Positions 54,013-63,256 of a stretch of 64,000 bases of DNA are shown here, one piece after another (within the stretch, counting starts at the first letter, position 1; each line of letters begins with the position of its first letter). Made by a program: the position numbers and the translations under genes. The stretch comes from Aquibacillus salsiterrae (GTDB taxonomy: Bacteria > Bacillota > Bacilli > Bacillales > Amphibacillaceae), in NCBI RefSeq assembly GCF_028416595.1, contig NZ_JAMQKC010000006.1:90979-154978 (forward strand), read 5' to 3'. The notes beneath the pieces were generated by a model. The model saw only the letters and a list, made by a program, of their open reading frames with translations, had not been told where the DNA came from and made no database searches.

Positions 54013-55815
54013 CTATTCAACGGTTACGCTTTTCGCTAAGTTACGTGGCTTATCAACGTCGCAATCACGGTGAAGTGCTGCATAATATGCTAGCAACTGC
54101 ATTGGGACTACACTAACTAGTGATGTTAATAGCTCATGAACATGAGGCAATACAAATGTGTCACTTTCTTGTTCTAACCCCTCAATACTAATGATACACG
54201 TTTTCGCACCACGGGCAGCTACTTCTTGAACATTTCCTCGAATCGAGTAATTTACACTTTCTTGAGTGGATAACGCAATAACTGGAGTTCCCGATTCTAT
54301 TAACGCAATGGTGCCATGCTTTAATTCTCCACCAGCAAAGCCTTCCGCTTGAATATAGGAGATTTCTTTAAGCTTCAAAGACGCTTCTTGAACAACGAAA
54401 TAATCCATTCCACGACCAATATAGAAAGCATTTCGTGTTTCAGTAAAGTATTCTTTTGCAATTTCTTCAAACACTTCTTTTTGATCTGTTAATGATTCCA
54501 TTACACTTGCAGCTATTCCAAGCTCTTTTAATGGATCAAAGTCTAAGTCTAATCCTTTGGCCTTTGCTGTATCTACTGCTAAAATGGCTAACACTGCGAT
54601 TTGTGCAGTATAGGCTTTGGTGGAAGCAACAGCAATTTCAGGTCCAGCATGTAGATGTAACGTATAATTCGCTTCACGAGAAAGGGTGGAACCCGGAACG
54701 TTCGTAATTGTTAACGCTGGGTGTCCTAATTCTTTAATTCGTACTAATACAGAACGGCTATCTGCAGTTTCCCCACTTTGAGATATAAAGACAAATAAAG
54801 GCTTCTCAGAAAGTAGTGGCATATTATATGAAAATTCACTAGCAATGTGGACTTCGACAGGTACATTTGCAATCTTTTCAATAAACTGCTTTCCTACTAA
54901 TCCTGCATGATAACTAGTACCCGCAGCAATGATATAGACACGATCTGTATCAAGCATTGCTTGGCGAATATCTGAATCTAATTTGATATTATCGTTTTCA
55001 TCTTGATACTCTTGGATGATTTTACGCATAACAAATGGTTGTTCATCAATTTCTTTAAGCATAAAGTGTGGATACGTACCTTTTTCAATATCTGTTGCAT
55101 CGATTTCAGCAGTAAAAGGCTCGCGCTCAAGAGCTGTTCCATCTAATTGTTGAACTTCTACCTTATCCCGTCTCACAATCACAATTTCTTTATCATGTAA
55201 CTCTAAATATTGGTCTGTTACTTTTAATGTTGCCATCGCATCACTTGCTACAACATTAAATTTATCTCCAAGACCGACCAATAATGGACTTTTATTTTTA
55301 GCTACATAGATTGTGTCTGGATCATTGGCATCAATTAAAGCAACAGCATAAGAGCCCTTTAACAAGGAGATAGCTTTACGGAATGATTCCAACACGTCAT
55401 TGTACTCTTTATTTAGAACTTCAATTAATTGAACAATAATTTCTGTATCTGTTTCACTAACTAGAGAAACACCTGCTAAATATTCATCACGAACTTCGTA
55501 ATAGTTTTCAATGACACCGTTATGAACGAGTGTAAACCGACCAGACGCGCTTTGGTGCGGGTGAGCATTTTCTTCACTCGGCTCCCCATGTGTTGCCCAG
55601 CGGGTATGACCAATTCCCATTGTTGCCTCAACGTCTTCATCTACTTTTTCACGGAGCGTTGCAATTCTGCCCTTTACCTTAAATAATTGAATACCATCAT
55701 CGTTTAGTGTCGCAATCCCTGCTGAATCATAGCCTCTATATTCTAGTTTCTCTAATCCGTTTAGTAAAACATCTTTCGAATCCTTATTTCCAATATAACC
55801 AACAATTCCACACAT
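54013..55815 (-). CDS. glmS: Glutamine--fructose-6-phosphate aminotransferase
   Basis: Makes glucosamine-6-phosphate from fructose-6-phosphate and glutamine, the first step toward UDP-GlcNAc and peptidoglycan. 600 residues. After Met, [12 protein letters not shown] exposes the catalytic Cys; the glutaminase half has [12 protein letters not shown] and HNGVIENY. Two SIS domains follow with [26 protein letters not shown] and the C-terminal [16 protein letters not shown] at 55815 behind AAGGAGG. The leader carries a glmS ribozyme, so expression falls when glucosamine-6-phosphate is high. Confidence 0.98.
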   Translation of the reverse strand: MCGIVGYIGNKDSKDVLLNGLEKLEYRGYDSAGIATLNDDGIQLFKVKGRIATLREKVDEDVEATMGIGHTRWATHGEPSEENAHPHQSASGRFTLVHNGVIENYYEVRDEYLAGVSLVSETDTEIIVQLIEVLNKEYNDVLESFRKAISLLKGSYAVALIDANDPDTIYVAKNKSPLLVGLGDKFNVVASDAMATLKVTDQYLELHDKEIVIVRRDKVEVQQLDGTALEREPFTAEIDATDIEKGTYPHFMLKEIDEQPFVMRKIIQEYQDENDNIKLDSDIRQAMLDTDRVYIIAAGTSYHAGLVGKQFIEKIANVPVEVHIASEFSYNMPLLSEKPLFVFISQSGETADSRSVLVRIKELGHPALTITNVPGSTLSREANYTLHLHAGPEIAVASTKAYTAQIAVLAILAVDTAKAKGLDLDFDPLKELGIAASVMESLTDQKEVFEEIAKEYFTETRNAFYIGRGMDYFVVQEASLKLKEISYIQAEGFAGGELKHGTIALIESGTPVIALSTQESVNYSIRGNVQEVAARGAKTCIISIEGLEQESDTFVLPHVHELLTSLVSVVPMQLLAYYAALHRDCDVDKPRNLAKSVTVE

Positions 55816-55882
55816 ATCGCTGTTTCCTCCTTATAATAGGGGCAAACAAACGAACAAAAGAATCAACATAATTGTTATTCTT

Positions 55883-55900
55883 GGGGCGTTTATTTGCCCC
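55883..55900 (-). other. Hairpin between the ribozyme and glmS
   Basis: GGGGC and GCCCC pair around AAATAAAC on the minus strand. It lies between the ribozyme and the ribosome site without a U-run, so it is more likely a structural or protective hairpin than a terminator. Confidence 0.5.
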
Positions 55901-55922
55901 TTTCTCGTTGTTAAATCATCTT

Positions 55923-56078
55923 GTTTTTATTCTTGTGCAAAGAGTCACCTCTTTGTTTTCAAATAAAAACGTGACGGTTGAGATGTGTGCAACCGGGAGG
56001 TATCCGCCGAACTTGCTCGATAAACCTCCTCCTCGTCAACTATTTCCCTTTCGTCGTCCGGAAAATAGTCCAGGCGCT
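55923..56078 (-). ncRNA. glmS ribozyme (self-cleaving riboswitch)
   Basis: Minus-strand sequence shows the conserved core: AAAGCGCCTGGAC at the cleavage site (cut before the G at 56077), GACGAGGAGGAGGTTTATCG, TTCGGCGGATACCTCCCGGT and TGCACACATCTCAACCGTCAC. The 3' P4 stem is GTTTTTATT / AATAAAAAC with GAGGTGACTCTTTGCAC inside. Glucosamine-6-phosphate binding triggers cleavage and mRNA decay. It lies about 110 bp upstream of the glmS start, on the same strand. Confidence 0.96.
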
Positions 56079-56450
56079 TTATTAAATTGTGTCTAACGAT
56101 CCCCCTTCCTCTTTCGAATGAGATCCTCGCCTACTTTTGGTATAACCTAAATTACGTTGTTTTAATCAAGTCGAGGACTTATTTCATTTTACTCGAGAAA
56201 GAAGCAACTCGCAATCATAATTATTCAGTTTCTCCTTTCCCTGCTTTCAAAATATGTACGATTGTCACAAAACGTGAGCTAATTTATAGAAAAACAAATG
56301 GCAGCTCACTACTTAGTAATGATTAGCCTCCTCAACCACACTTTTTTGCTTGCATTCAGCTATTTCCGCCGACGCTAAGAAAAGCGCAGGACGCCTTGGT
56401 CACCCCTGACAAGCTTAAGTCAAGCCTTGTAATGGATGGATGGATCGGGA
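56079..56450. other. glmS promoter region and a BOX-like left half
   Basis: About 370 bp. The glmS promoter must lie here on the minus strand; I cannot single it out. 56376-56440 is the left half of a BOX-like repeat (TAAGAAAAGCGCAGGACGCC, then CACCCCTGACAAGCTTAAGT), whose right half resumes beyond the array at 57058. Confidence 0.6.
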
Positions 56451-57057
56451 ATTCGCTCTTTTCTGTCCGAATTCAACCTCAATTCGGACTCAATCTACTA
56501 CGATTCGCTCTTTTCTGTCCGAATTAAGCCTCGATTCGGACTCAATCTACTACGATTCGCTCTTTTCTGTCCGAATTAAGCCACGATTCGGACTCAATCT
56601 ACTCCGATTTGCTCTTTTCTGTCCGAATTAAGCTTCGATTCGGACTCAATTTACTACGATTCGCTCTTTTCTGTCCGAATTAAGCCTCGATTCGGACTCA
56701 ATCTACTACGATTCGCTCTTTTCTGTCCGAATTAAGCCTCGATTCGGACTCAATCTACCACGATTCGCTCTTTTCTGTCCGAATTAAGCCTCGATTCGGA
56801 CTCAATCTACCACGATTCGCTCTTTTCTGTCCGAATTAAGCCACGATTCGGACTCAATCTACTACGATTCGCTCTTTTCTGTCCGAATTAAGCCTCGATT
56901 CGGACTCAATCTACTACGATTCGCTCTTTTCTGTCCGAATTAAGCTTCGATTCGGACTCAATTTACTAAGATTCGCTCTTTTCTGTCCGAATTCAACCTC
57001 AATTCGGACTCAATCTACTACGATTCGCTCTTTTCTGTCCGAATTAAGCCTCGATTC
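56451..57057. repeat. Tandem array 3, 52-bp unit, about 11.7 copies
   Basis: Units start at 56451 and every 52 bp to 57023; the last is cut at 57057. A unit reads ATTCGCTCTTTTCTGTCCGA, ATTAAGCCTCGATTCGGACT, CAATCTACTACG. The inverted repeat GTCCGAAT / ATTCGGAC is present in every full unit, while the 9-base loop varies (TAAGCCTCG, TAAGCTTCG, TAAGCCACG, TCAACCTCA). First and second-last units share the TCAACCTCA loop. Unrelated in sequence to arrays 1 and 2. Open frames across it are by-products of the repetition. Confidence 0.96.
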
Positions 57058-57100
57058 TGCGCATGGAGCTAGAAGTTCATGGATTTTTTTACTTTCTTTT
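57058..57100. repeat. BOX-like right half after array 3
   Basis: TGCGCATGGAGCTAGAAGTT followed by GGATTTTTTTACTTTCTTTT is the right end of the family; with 56376-56440 it brackets array 3. Confidence 0.65.
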
Positions 57101-57104
57101 AAAA

Positions 57105-57140
57105 AAAGCCCCAATTGCCTTGTTTAGCAAATGGGACCTT
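57105..57140 (-). terminator. Terminator after glmM
   Basis: On the minus strand GGTCCCATTTGC pairs with GGCAATTGGGGC (wobbles included) around TAAACAA and is followed by TTTTTTT. Confidence 0.85.
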
Positions 57141-57149
57141 GTTTACACT

Positions 57150-58499
57150 CTATGATTTAAACCCTAATAACTCTTCAATTACTTGAACAACTTCATCAAC
57201 GTACCGGTGACACTGTTCCTCGGTAGGTGCTTCCACCATTACCCTCACTAACGGCTCCGTACCTGATGGTCGTACCAAGACACGGCCTTGGTCACCCATT
57301 TCTTGCTCGACTTTCTCAATTGCCGCTTGAATTCTTGGATGGATTAACGCTTCATTTTTATCAATGACTCGCACATTCTTTAACACTTGTGGAAACTTTT
57401 CCATTTCTCCTGCAAGTTCAGATAACGTCTTGCCAGTTTCCTTCATGACATTTACTAGCTGCAGTGCAGTAAGCATACCATCACCAGTCGTATTATAATC
57501 CAAGAAAATAATATGGCCAGATTGTTCTCCACCTAGATTATAGCCACCACGGCGCATCTCTTCCATAACATACCGGTCACCAACCGCCGTTTTATCGCTT
57601 TTCATTCCATGTTGATCTAATGCTTTATAAAATCCAATATTACTCATGACGGTCGAAACAACCGTAGAATGTCGTAATAGTCCCCGATCATTTAAATACT
57701 TCCCAATCACATACATAATCTGATCGCCATCAACAATACTGCCCTTTTCATCAATCGCAATTAGACGGTCACCGTCCCCGTCAAAAGCAAGCCCGATATC
57801 GGCACCTTTATCTAAGACAAATGCTTGAAGCGTTTCAGGATGTGTAGAGCCAACACCATCATTAATATTTAGCCCATCTGGAGATGATCCTATGGTGGAG
57901 ATATCCGCCTCTAAATCAGCAAACAGGTGCGGAGCTAAGGATGATGTAGAGCCATTAGCACAATCTAAAGCAATATGTAAACCTTCAAAATCAGAGTCAA
58001 CAGATTGTTTTAAGTATTGTATATATTTTTGACCACCTTCAAAATAGTCGTTCATTTGCCCAATTTCAGAACCAATTGGTCGAGGTAATGAATCGGCATC
58101 TGAATCGATTAACTCCTCAATTTCTTTTTCTTGTTCATCCGTTAATTTAAATCCATCAGGACCAAAGAATTTAATACCATTATCTTCTACCGGATTATGC
58201 GATGCTGAAATCATTACCCCTGCTTCCGCACTCATTGCTTTTGTTAAAAAAGCAACACCAGGGGTAGAGATAACTCCAAGGCGCATTACTTCTGCACCAA
58301 TTGATAGAAGTCCTGCAGCAATAGCATTCTCTAACATATTCCCTGATATCCGTGTATCACGACCAATTAAAATTTTAGGTCTTGTTATTTCCTTAGTGAG
58401 TACATATCCTCCAAATCGGCCCAACTTAAACGCTAATTCAGGAGTTAGTTCTTTGTTAGCAACTCCTCTTACTCCGTCAGTTCCGAAATATTTTCCCAT
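57150..58499 (-). CDS. glmM: Phosphoglucosamine mutase
   Basis: Converts glucosamine-6-phosphate to glucosamine-1-phosphate. 449 residues. The phosphoserine loop is [19 protein letters not shown], the metal loop [15 protein letters not shown], the sugar-binding loop [10 protein letters not shown] and the phosphate loop [16 protein letters not shown] at 58499 behind AAAGGAGAGG; the longer frame from 58523 is rejected. The order cdaA-cdaR-glmM-glmS is that of B. subtilis, where CdaR and GlmM modulate CdaA. Confidence 0.98.
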   Translation of the reverse strand: MGKYFGTDGVRGVANKELTPELAFKLGRFGGYVLTKEITRPKILIGRDTRISGNMLENAIAAGLLSIGAEVMRLGVISTPGVAFLTKAMSAEAGVMISASHNPVEDNGIKFFGPDGFKLTDEQEKEIEELIDSDADSLPRPIGSEIGQMNDYFEGGQKYIQYLKQSVDSDFEGLHIALDCANGSTSSLAPHLFADLEADISTIGSSPDGLNINDGVGSTHPETLQAFVLDKGADIGLAFDGDGDRLIAIDEKGSIVDGDQIMYVIGKYLNDRGLLRHSTVVSTVMSNIGFYKALDQHGMKSDKTAVGDRYVMEEMRRGGYNLGGEQSGHIIFLDYNTTGDGMLTALQLVNVMKETGKTLSELAGEMEKFPQVLKNVRVIDKNEALIHPRIQAAIEKVEQEMGDQGRVLVRPSGTEPLVRVMVEAPTEEQCHRYVDEVVQVIEELLGFKS

Positions 58500-58612
58500 G
58501 ATGTACCTCTCCTTTACTTCCATTTAAAAAACTTGCACCTCTTTCGACTTTAGAAAGTGGATGTTAAAGCGACCTGCTGCAAATAGGTTTATTAACTATA
58601 GCTATCTATAAA

Positions 58613-59848
58613 CTATTCAATTTGTACTGTTGCTTGTCCTAAGTCTGTTTCTGTTGTAATACCCTCAGGAAGGGCGATTTCAATTGGTAATGGATATTGC
58701 CCTTCCTGTAGACCTTTGACATCAATAAATACGTTTAAATCATCACTCGATAGATTTTCTATCTCAGCCTCTGGTCCACGAACAGTAATATTCACTTTTC
58801 TATCTGCCGGGCGTAGAAATGTTAGGTCATATTCATTATTTAAATTGTCTATGTCAATTAACGTTTGATTAAATGTTCGTTCAACCATTTTTTCAACTTT
58901 TATATTAACTGTTACTTTATCTCGTTCCATCTTCCTAATTTCAGCTGGAACAACCAATTCCACTTCTGTTGTTGTGTCCTCTGTAATATTGGAGAGGTCT
59001 ACTGTTTCAGTTGAAATCGATTCAAGCGAATCTAGTCTATTTTCTGTAGCAAAGACTCTTAATTCTGCAGGGTCAACATTTATTGACTTTATTTTCAAGT
59101 CTCTTTGTAATTCACCAGTTGTTTCTACCTTAATAGGAACAACCTTACTAGGGTTGATTATGTCTACCGAAACTTCTACAGCGGAAGGTTCTACCCGAAC
59201 ACTCAGCTCGTTCCCTTGTCGGTCATACACTTTAACTGGTGCTTCTACACCATCAATAGGCTTGTCCACTCCTTGGAGGTCGACAAAAGCCTTAACTATA
59301 GCTATTTTATCGACAACACTTTTTGAACTTGTAATAGTCACATTTTCTGGTTCTACAGCCGTTTCACCGGTTTCATATCCGGGTGTTATATTATTTTCAT
59401 TTATAAAGTCAACAGCAACTCCGAACTGTGCGGTTGCTCTTTCTTCGATCGTAACCTCTATTTCCTTAGGCTCAATATAAACAGTTAAGCTATCAGATAT
59501 ACCTGTATATTTAAGTGGAACTGTGTATGTGCCTGATTGCAGATCTTCTAAGTCGATATATACATCAAAAGACCTCTGGGTGGCAGTGGATGTAACAACG
59601 CTATTTGGTCCTTCAAGCGTAACCGTAACCGTTCGCGGGACACCACTTACTACGTATTTTTCATCATCAATCTTGATATTGACTGGTACATCTTTTAATT
59701 GTTGAGCCTCTGCAGAGCTACTGATGAAATCGAGTGCCGCATCGGATTGATAGTTATCATCATCTAAACTGACAGCAGAGAAAAGTAATAGAGCTAATAT
59801 TAACGAAATAGCTCGGATTATCCAAGGTTTCTTTAACCATTCATCCAT
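58613..59848 (-). CDS. cdaR: YbbR-domain regulator of CdaA
   Basis: Membrane-anchored extracytoplasmic protein of 411 residues. One N-terminal helix (residues 10-27) is followed by several YbbR beta repeats of about 80 residues, each with a V(P)VKV...G.....G-type edge and a ITVRGPEAEIENL or VTLEGPNSVVTS phrase. In B. subtilis it controls the diadenylate cyclase CdaA. The ATG overlaps the cdaA stop by 8 bp, behind AGGGGGAAG. A 113-bp gap leads to glmM. Confidence 0.94.
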   Translation of the reverse strand: MDEWLKKPWIIRAISLILALLLFSAVSLDDDNYQSDAALDFISSSAEAQQLKDVPVNIKIDDEKYVVSGVPRTVTVTLEGPNSVVTSTATQRSFDVYIDLEDLQSGTYTVPLKYTGISDSLTVYIEPKEIEVTIEERATAQFGVAVDFINENNITPGYETGETAVEPENVTITSSKSVVDKIAIVKAFVDLQGVDKPIDGVEAPVKVYDRQGNELSVRVEPSAVEVSVDIINPSKVVPIKVETTGELQRDLKIKSINVDPAELRVFATENRLDSLESISTETVDLSNITEDTTTEVELVVPAEIRKMERDKVTVNIKVEKMVERTFNQTLIDIDNLNNEYDLTFLRPADRKVNITVRGPEAEIENLSSDDLNVFIDVKGLQEGQYPLPIEIALPEGITTETDLGQATVQIE

Positions 59849-60662
59849 TTTTCTTCCCCCTCCAACTCCAGCTTCTTGACGTAGGGGCTTTTATGTTACT
59901 TTCCAACTCTTTGTGAAGCAACTCCATTAACCGATCTTGTGTCAAATCGCGATGTAACTCCCCGTTTTTCGTACAAGAGATTTGACCAGTTTCTTCAGAT
60001 ACGACAATGGTAAGAGCATCTGTCACTTCTCCAATCCCCATTGCTGCACGGTGTCTCGTACCTAATTCCTTTGAGATAAACGGACTTTCCGATAAAGGTA
60101 AATAACAGGCTGCTGCAACAATCTCCTCTTGCTTTATAATCACTGCTCCGTCATGCAAAGGAGTATTCGGAATAAAAATATTCGTAAGTAATTCGCTCGT
60201 TAGTCTTCCGTGAATCGGTATACCTGTCTCAATATAATCACCCATTGCCGTTTCTCTTTCTATTGTTATCAGGGCACCAATCCTACGTTTAGCCATATAG
60301 TTACACGATTTAACTATAGCTTCAATTGTTCTGTTTAAGCTTTCTTCTTCTGATACGTTATTTCTAGAGAAAAAGCTCCCTCTACCTAACTGTTCTAAGG
60401 CTCTCCGGAGTTCTGGTTGAAACAAAATGATTATGCCTAAAAAACCCCACATAATTGCTTGAGACATAATCCATTGTACTGTCCTCAAATCAAATACAAT
60501 ACTAAGGAACCAAATACCTAGAACAACAAAGATACCTTTCAACAGCTGAATCGCTTTGGTTCCCCTTATTAACATGATTAATTTATATAGTACATACCAG
60601 ACAAGGGCAATATCGACACCAATCCGCAGTAGACTTAAAAGATTTAGACCCCCATCAAGCAT
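59841..60662 (-). CDS. cdaA: Diadenylate cyclase CdaA (c-di-AMP synthase)
   Basis: Membrane enzyme of 273 residues that makes c-di-AMP from two ATP. Three N-terminal helices (about 10-80) precede the DAC domain, with active-site motifs TPLHDGAVII (Asp-Gly-Ala) and GTRHRAAMGIGE (Arg-His-Arg). c-di-AMP controls potassium and osmolyte uptake and wall homeostasis. ATG at 60662 behind AGAAGGATG. First gene of the cdaA-cdaR-glmM operon. Confidence 0.97.
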   Translation of the reverse strand: MLDGGLNLLSLLRIGVDIALVWYVLYKLIMLIRGTKAIQLLKGIFVVLGIWFLSIVFDLRTVQWIMSQAIMWGFLGIIILFQPELRRALEQLGRGSFFSRNNVSEEESLNRTIEAIVKSCNYMAKRRIGALITIERETAMGDYIETGIPIHGRLTSELLTNIFIPNTPLHDGAVIIKQEEIVAAACYLPLSESPFISKELGTRHRAAMGIGEVTDALTIVVSEETGQISCTKNGELHRDLTQDRLMELLHKELESNIKAPTSRSWSWRGKKNG

Positions 60663-60859
60663 GGTGACACATCCTTCTATCCATTGGTTTCCTCTTCCTA
60701 TCTCTTAGTAATGACTTTATTATTATATCACATAACGCACTGATTAAATAATACACCATCCTATACATTGGATGTGACAAGATGCTGGTTTATGATAAAA
60801 AATTTCACTGGGCTACAGAAGTAGCCTGCCCGTGACATTTAGGATACTGATTATAGAAA

Positions 60860-60891
60860 AAAACCCTTGTTGTTCATAACAACTAAGGGTT
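60860..60891 (-). terminator. Terminator after rsiW
   Basis: AACCCTTAGTTGTT pairs with AACAACAAGGGTT and is followed by TTTTTT on the minus strand. It separates sigW-rsiW from cdaA. Confidence 0.9.
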
Positions 60892-60952
60892 ATCCTTATC
60901 ATAGCAAAAAATAGTGACGGTAATCAATTTACTATCCCTATAAACGAACTTC

Positions 60953-61582
60953 TCAGGGAACCATCCAGAAAATGTTAGCTAGACTAAAAACCTCTTTGAA
61001 AAATCCTTTAATAGAATACCAAATCCACTCAAAAACTTGATTAACTTGGTCAATTTCACCAACAACATCACCCGCAGATGCCATTAAATGCTCACCATTT
61101 ATGATTACTACATCTCCATTTATAGATCCATCTACTTTTAAATCACCATTTTTCACAACTAAATCACCTTCAACAGTAACCCCTTCAGGGACAATAATTG
61201 TATCCCCTTGAATAATTAAATCCTTTTCCTTCGATACAGACAATTGACTGTCCTGATTCCAAACAGATAATATACTTCCAAACATAAAGATGAAGAAAAC
61301 TGCGGCTGCGCTTAAGATTGGGTGTCGTTTAAACCATCGCATATAGCTAATGCGCTTATTTTCTTTCGGTAAATGATTCATTACCTTTTCAGTAAAATTA
61401 GACGAAACTTGAAGTTTACTTGTAGTTTCTAACAATGTTACTGTTCGCTTCAGTTCGTGAAAATGGCTTTGACAGGCTTCACAGGATTGTAAATGAGAGC
61501 GTAGACTGTATTCTTCGTCTCTTGTAATTTCTCTGTCTAAATATTTATGCATAAGTTCTACGTATTCTTTTTTACAGGCCAT
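60953..61582 (-). CDS. rsiW: Anti-sigma-W factor
   Basis: Single-pass membrane protein of about 209 residues that holds SigW inactive until cut by PrsW and RasP. The zinc-binding anti-sigma domain shows HLQSCEACQSHF (His, Cys, Cys) near residue 33-41. A helix at about 88-105 follows. The outer part has the beta repeat VEGDLVVKNGDLKVDGSING typical of RsiW. ATG at 61582 behind AAGGAG; a GTG at 61591 lies too near the site. Confidence 0.95.
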   Translation of the reverse strand: MACKKEYVELMHKYLDREITRDEEYSLRSHLQSCEACQSHFHELKRTVTLLETTSKLQVSSNFTEKVMNHLPKENKRISYMRWFKRHPILSAAAVFFIFMFGSILSVWNQDSQLSVSKEKDLIIQGDTIIVPEGVTVEGDLVVKNGDLKVDGSINGDVVIINGEHLMASAGDVVGEIDQVNQVFEWIWYSIKGFFKEVFSLANIFWMVP

Positions 61583-61597
61583 AAGCTGCACACTCCT

Positions 61598-62161
61598 TTA
61601 TATGTGGCGAAGCCTTTTGCGAAGTGCTTCCCTTCCCCTGTGAATTCTAGTTTTTACTGTTCCAACAGGTATGTTTAAAATTTCGCTGATTTCTAATAGT
61701 GATAACTCCTCCACGAATCTTAGGGCAATAACACTTCTGTATTTATCAGGTAATCCCATAATTTCTCGCTGAATAAACGTCTGTATTTCCATACTTTCTA
61801 CTTCTTCATCCGGTTGTACCTGTTCAGCGGGTAGTTGGGAATACATATCCAATCCATCTGTACCCTTCACTTCAGCATCAAGATAAAAATCAGGTTTTTT
61901 CTTACGAATGCGGTCAATTGTTAAATTTGTAGCAATTCGATATAACCAAGTAGAAAACTTTCTATTTTCATCAAATGTTTGAATATTAATAAAAGCACGT
62001 ATAAAAGCCTCCTGCGCTAAATCTTCAGCCTCATGGGCATTCCCGATCATTCGAAAACATAGCTGGAAAACTTTATTCTGGTAAAAGGAGACAATATCCT
62101 CATAGGCAGCATGATCTCCCTTTTTCACTAGTTTGATTTTTTCTTTGATTTTCGTATCCAT
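61598..62161 (-). CDS. sigW: ECF sigma factor SigW
   Basis: Extracytoplasmic-function sigma factor of 187 residues, exactly the B. subtilis SigW length. Region 2 has AEDLAQEAFIRAFINIQTFD and FSTWLYRIATNLTIDRIRKK; region 4 has YRSVIALRFVEELSLLEISE and GTVKTRIHRGREALRKRL. It directs the response to antimicrobial peptides and wall damage. A matching SigW promoter lies upstream, indicating autoregulation. ATG behind GGAGG; the rsiW start follows 15 bp after the stop. Confidence 0.97.
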   Translation of the reverse strand: MDTKIKEKIKLVKKGDHAAYEDIVSFYQNKVFQLCFRMIGNAHEAEDLAQEAFIRAFINIQTFDENRKFSTWLYRIATNLTIDRIRKKKPDFYLDAEVKGTDGLDMYSQLPAEQVQPDEEVESMEIQTFIQREIMGLPDKYRSVIALRFVEELSLLEISEILNIPVGTVKTRIHRGREALRKRLRHI

Positions 62162-62197
62162 TTATTATACCTCCGCTAATAATGCGGTCACTACACA

Positions 62198-62224
62198 TAC
62201 GAGTGACTTCCACTTGAGGTTTCA
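62198..62224 (-). promoter_or_regulatory. SigW autoregulatory promoter
   Basis: On the minus strand TGAAAC and CGTA are separated by 17 bp, the SigW -35/-10 pattern, with the CGTA about 37 bp upstream of the sigW start. Confidence 0.85.
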
Positions 62225-62322
62225 TTTTTTTTGTTAAAAATATGGCGAACAAATGTTGTTTATTTTACAATTAAAAGGGGTATATCTCCTATAAACATAT
62301 TATATCAGCTCGGGAGGTCGGC

Positions 62323-62490
62323 ATGGATAAGAAAATATATCTTTTACAAAAAATAGAAATGTGCCGCAATAAAATGATCACATTATCCAATACGAATGAC
62401 CTAACATCAGATGCTGTAATTGCTGCTAGCGTTGAACTTGACCACCTATTAAATGAATTAAATAAATTAAAAACAGTTAGCCATTCTTAA
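62323..62490 (+). CDS. Spo0E-like aspartyl-phosphate phosphatase, 55 aa
   Basis: Small protein starting MDKKIYLLQKIEMCRNKMIT with the family signature SxxLD, here ASVELDHLLNEL. Two helices form a hairpin that dephosphorylates Spo0A~P and so delays sporulation. ATG at 62323 behind CGGGAGGTCGGC. It is divergent from sigW and ends in a strong terminator. Which regulator it acts on cannot be read from sequence. Confidence 0.85.
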   Translation: MDKKIYLLQKIEMCRNKMITLSNTNDLTSDAVIAASVELDHLLNELNKLKTVSHS

Positions 62491-62496
62491 TTAATT

Positions 62497-62530
62497 TAAG
62501 ACCCTTACTTAGGTAAGGGTCTTATTTTTC
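62497..62530 (+). terminator. Terminator after the Spo0E-like gene
   Basis: TAAGACCCTTAC and GTAAGGGTCTTA form a perfect 12-bp stem around TTAG, then TTTTT. Confidence 0.93.
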
Positions 62531-62639
62531 ACAAGTATTTAAGGATGGGTAGTTTAGGTATCTACTCCATCTAGTTCATATGTAAAGCAAAGCTATTTAA
62601 CATGGATAACATCTAGCATCTGCGCTTTTATTTAAAAAT

Positions 62640-62682
62640 AAAAAAAGACTGAATCTAAACTTTTGTAAAGACTCAATCTTTG
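62640..62682 (-). terminator. Terminator of the rRNA-tRNA transcript
   Basis: AAGATTGAGTCTTTAC pairs, with two wobbles, with TAGATTCAGTCTT and is followed by TTTTTT on the minus strand, 16 bp after tRNA-Ala. Confidence 0.8.
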
Positions 62683-62697
62683 ACACATTGTTATGTA

Positions 62698-62773
62698 TGG
62701 TGGAGCCTAGCGGGATCGAACCGCTGACCTCCTGCGTGCAAAGCAGGCGCTCTCCCAGCTGAGCTAAGGCCCC
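62698..62773 (-). tRNA. tRNA-Ala (TGC)
   Basis: Starts GGGGCCTTAGCTCAGC; anticodon TGC in a TTTGCAC loop. CCA is encoded. Last tRNA of the cluster. Confidence 0.97.
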
Positions 62774-62791
62774 AATGTAATTATAGAAAAA

Positions 62792-62864
62792 TGAGCCATG
62801 GAGGATTCGAACCTCCGACCCTCTGATTAAAAGTCAGATGCTCTACCAGCTGAGCTAATGGCTC
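62792..62864 (-). tRNA. tRNA-Lys (TTT)
   Basis: Starts GAGCCATTAGCTCAGC; anticodon TTT in CTTTTAA. CCA not encoded. Confidence 0.97.
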
Positions 62865-62867
62865 ATA

Positions 62868-62942
62868 TGGCTGGGCTAGCTGGATTCGAACCAGCGCGTG
62901 ACGGTACCAAAAACCGTTGCCTTACCGCTTGGCTATAGCCCA
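62868..62942 (-). tRNA. tRNA-Gln (TTG)
   Basis: Starts TGGGCTATAGCCAAGC; anticodon TTG in a TTTTGGT loop. CCA encoded. Confidence 0.96.
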
Positions 62943-62977
62943 ATAAAAATAGTGCATTTACTTCATTGGGTTTTTTA

Positions 62978-63063
62978 TGGTGGAGGGAGTAGGACTCGAA
63001 CCTACGAACCCGATGGGAGCGGATTTACAGTCCGCCGCGTTTGGCCAACTTCGCTATCCCTCC
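62978..63063 (-). tRNA. tRNA-Tyr (GTA)
   Basis: Starts GGAGGGATAGCGAAG; long variable arm; anticodon GTA in CTGTAAA. CCA encoded. Confidence 0.97.
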
Positions 63064-63068
63064 AAAAA

Positions 63069-63144
<76 letters not shown>

Positions 63145-63147
63145 ATA

Positions 63148-63223
63148 TGGTGGAGGATGCAGGGCTCGAACCTGCGACCCCCTGCTTGTAAGGCAGGTGC
63201 TCTCCCAGCTGAGCTAATCCTCC
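63148..63223 (-). tRNA. tRNA-Val (TAC)
   Basis: Starts GGAGGATTAGCTCAGC; anticodon TAC in CTTACAA. CCA encoded. Confidence 0.97.
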
Positions 63224-63256
63224 AAAGCTATTTTCCACTAAAGTGAAAAAATTTGA

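Noticed and set aside
56440..56631. 63-aa ORF in array 3
   Set aside because: It is the 52-bp repeat read in successive frames; it has no ribosome site and no stable protein pattern.
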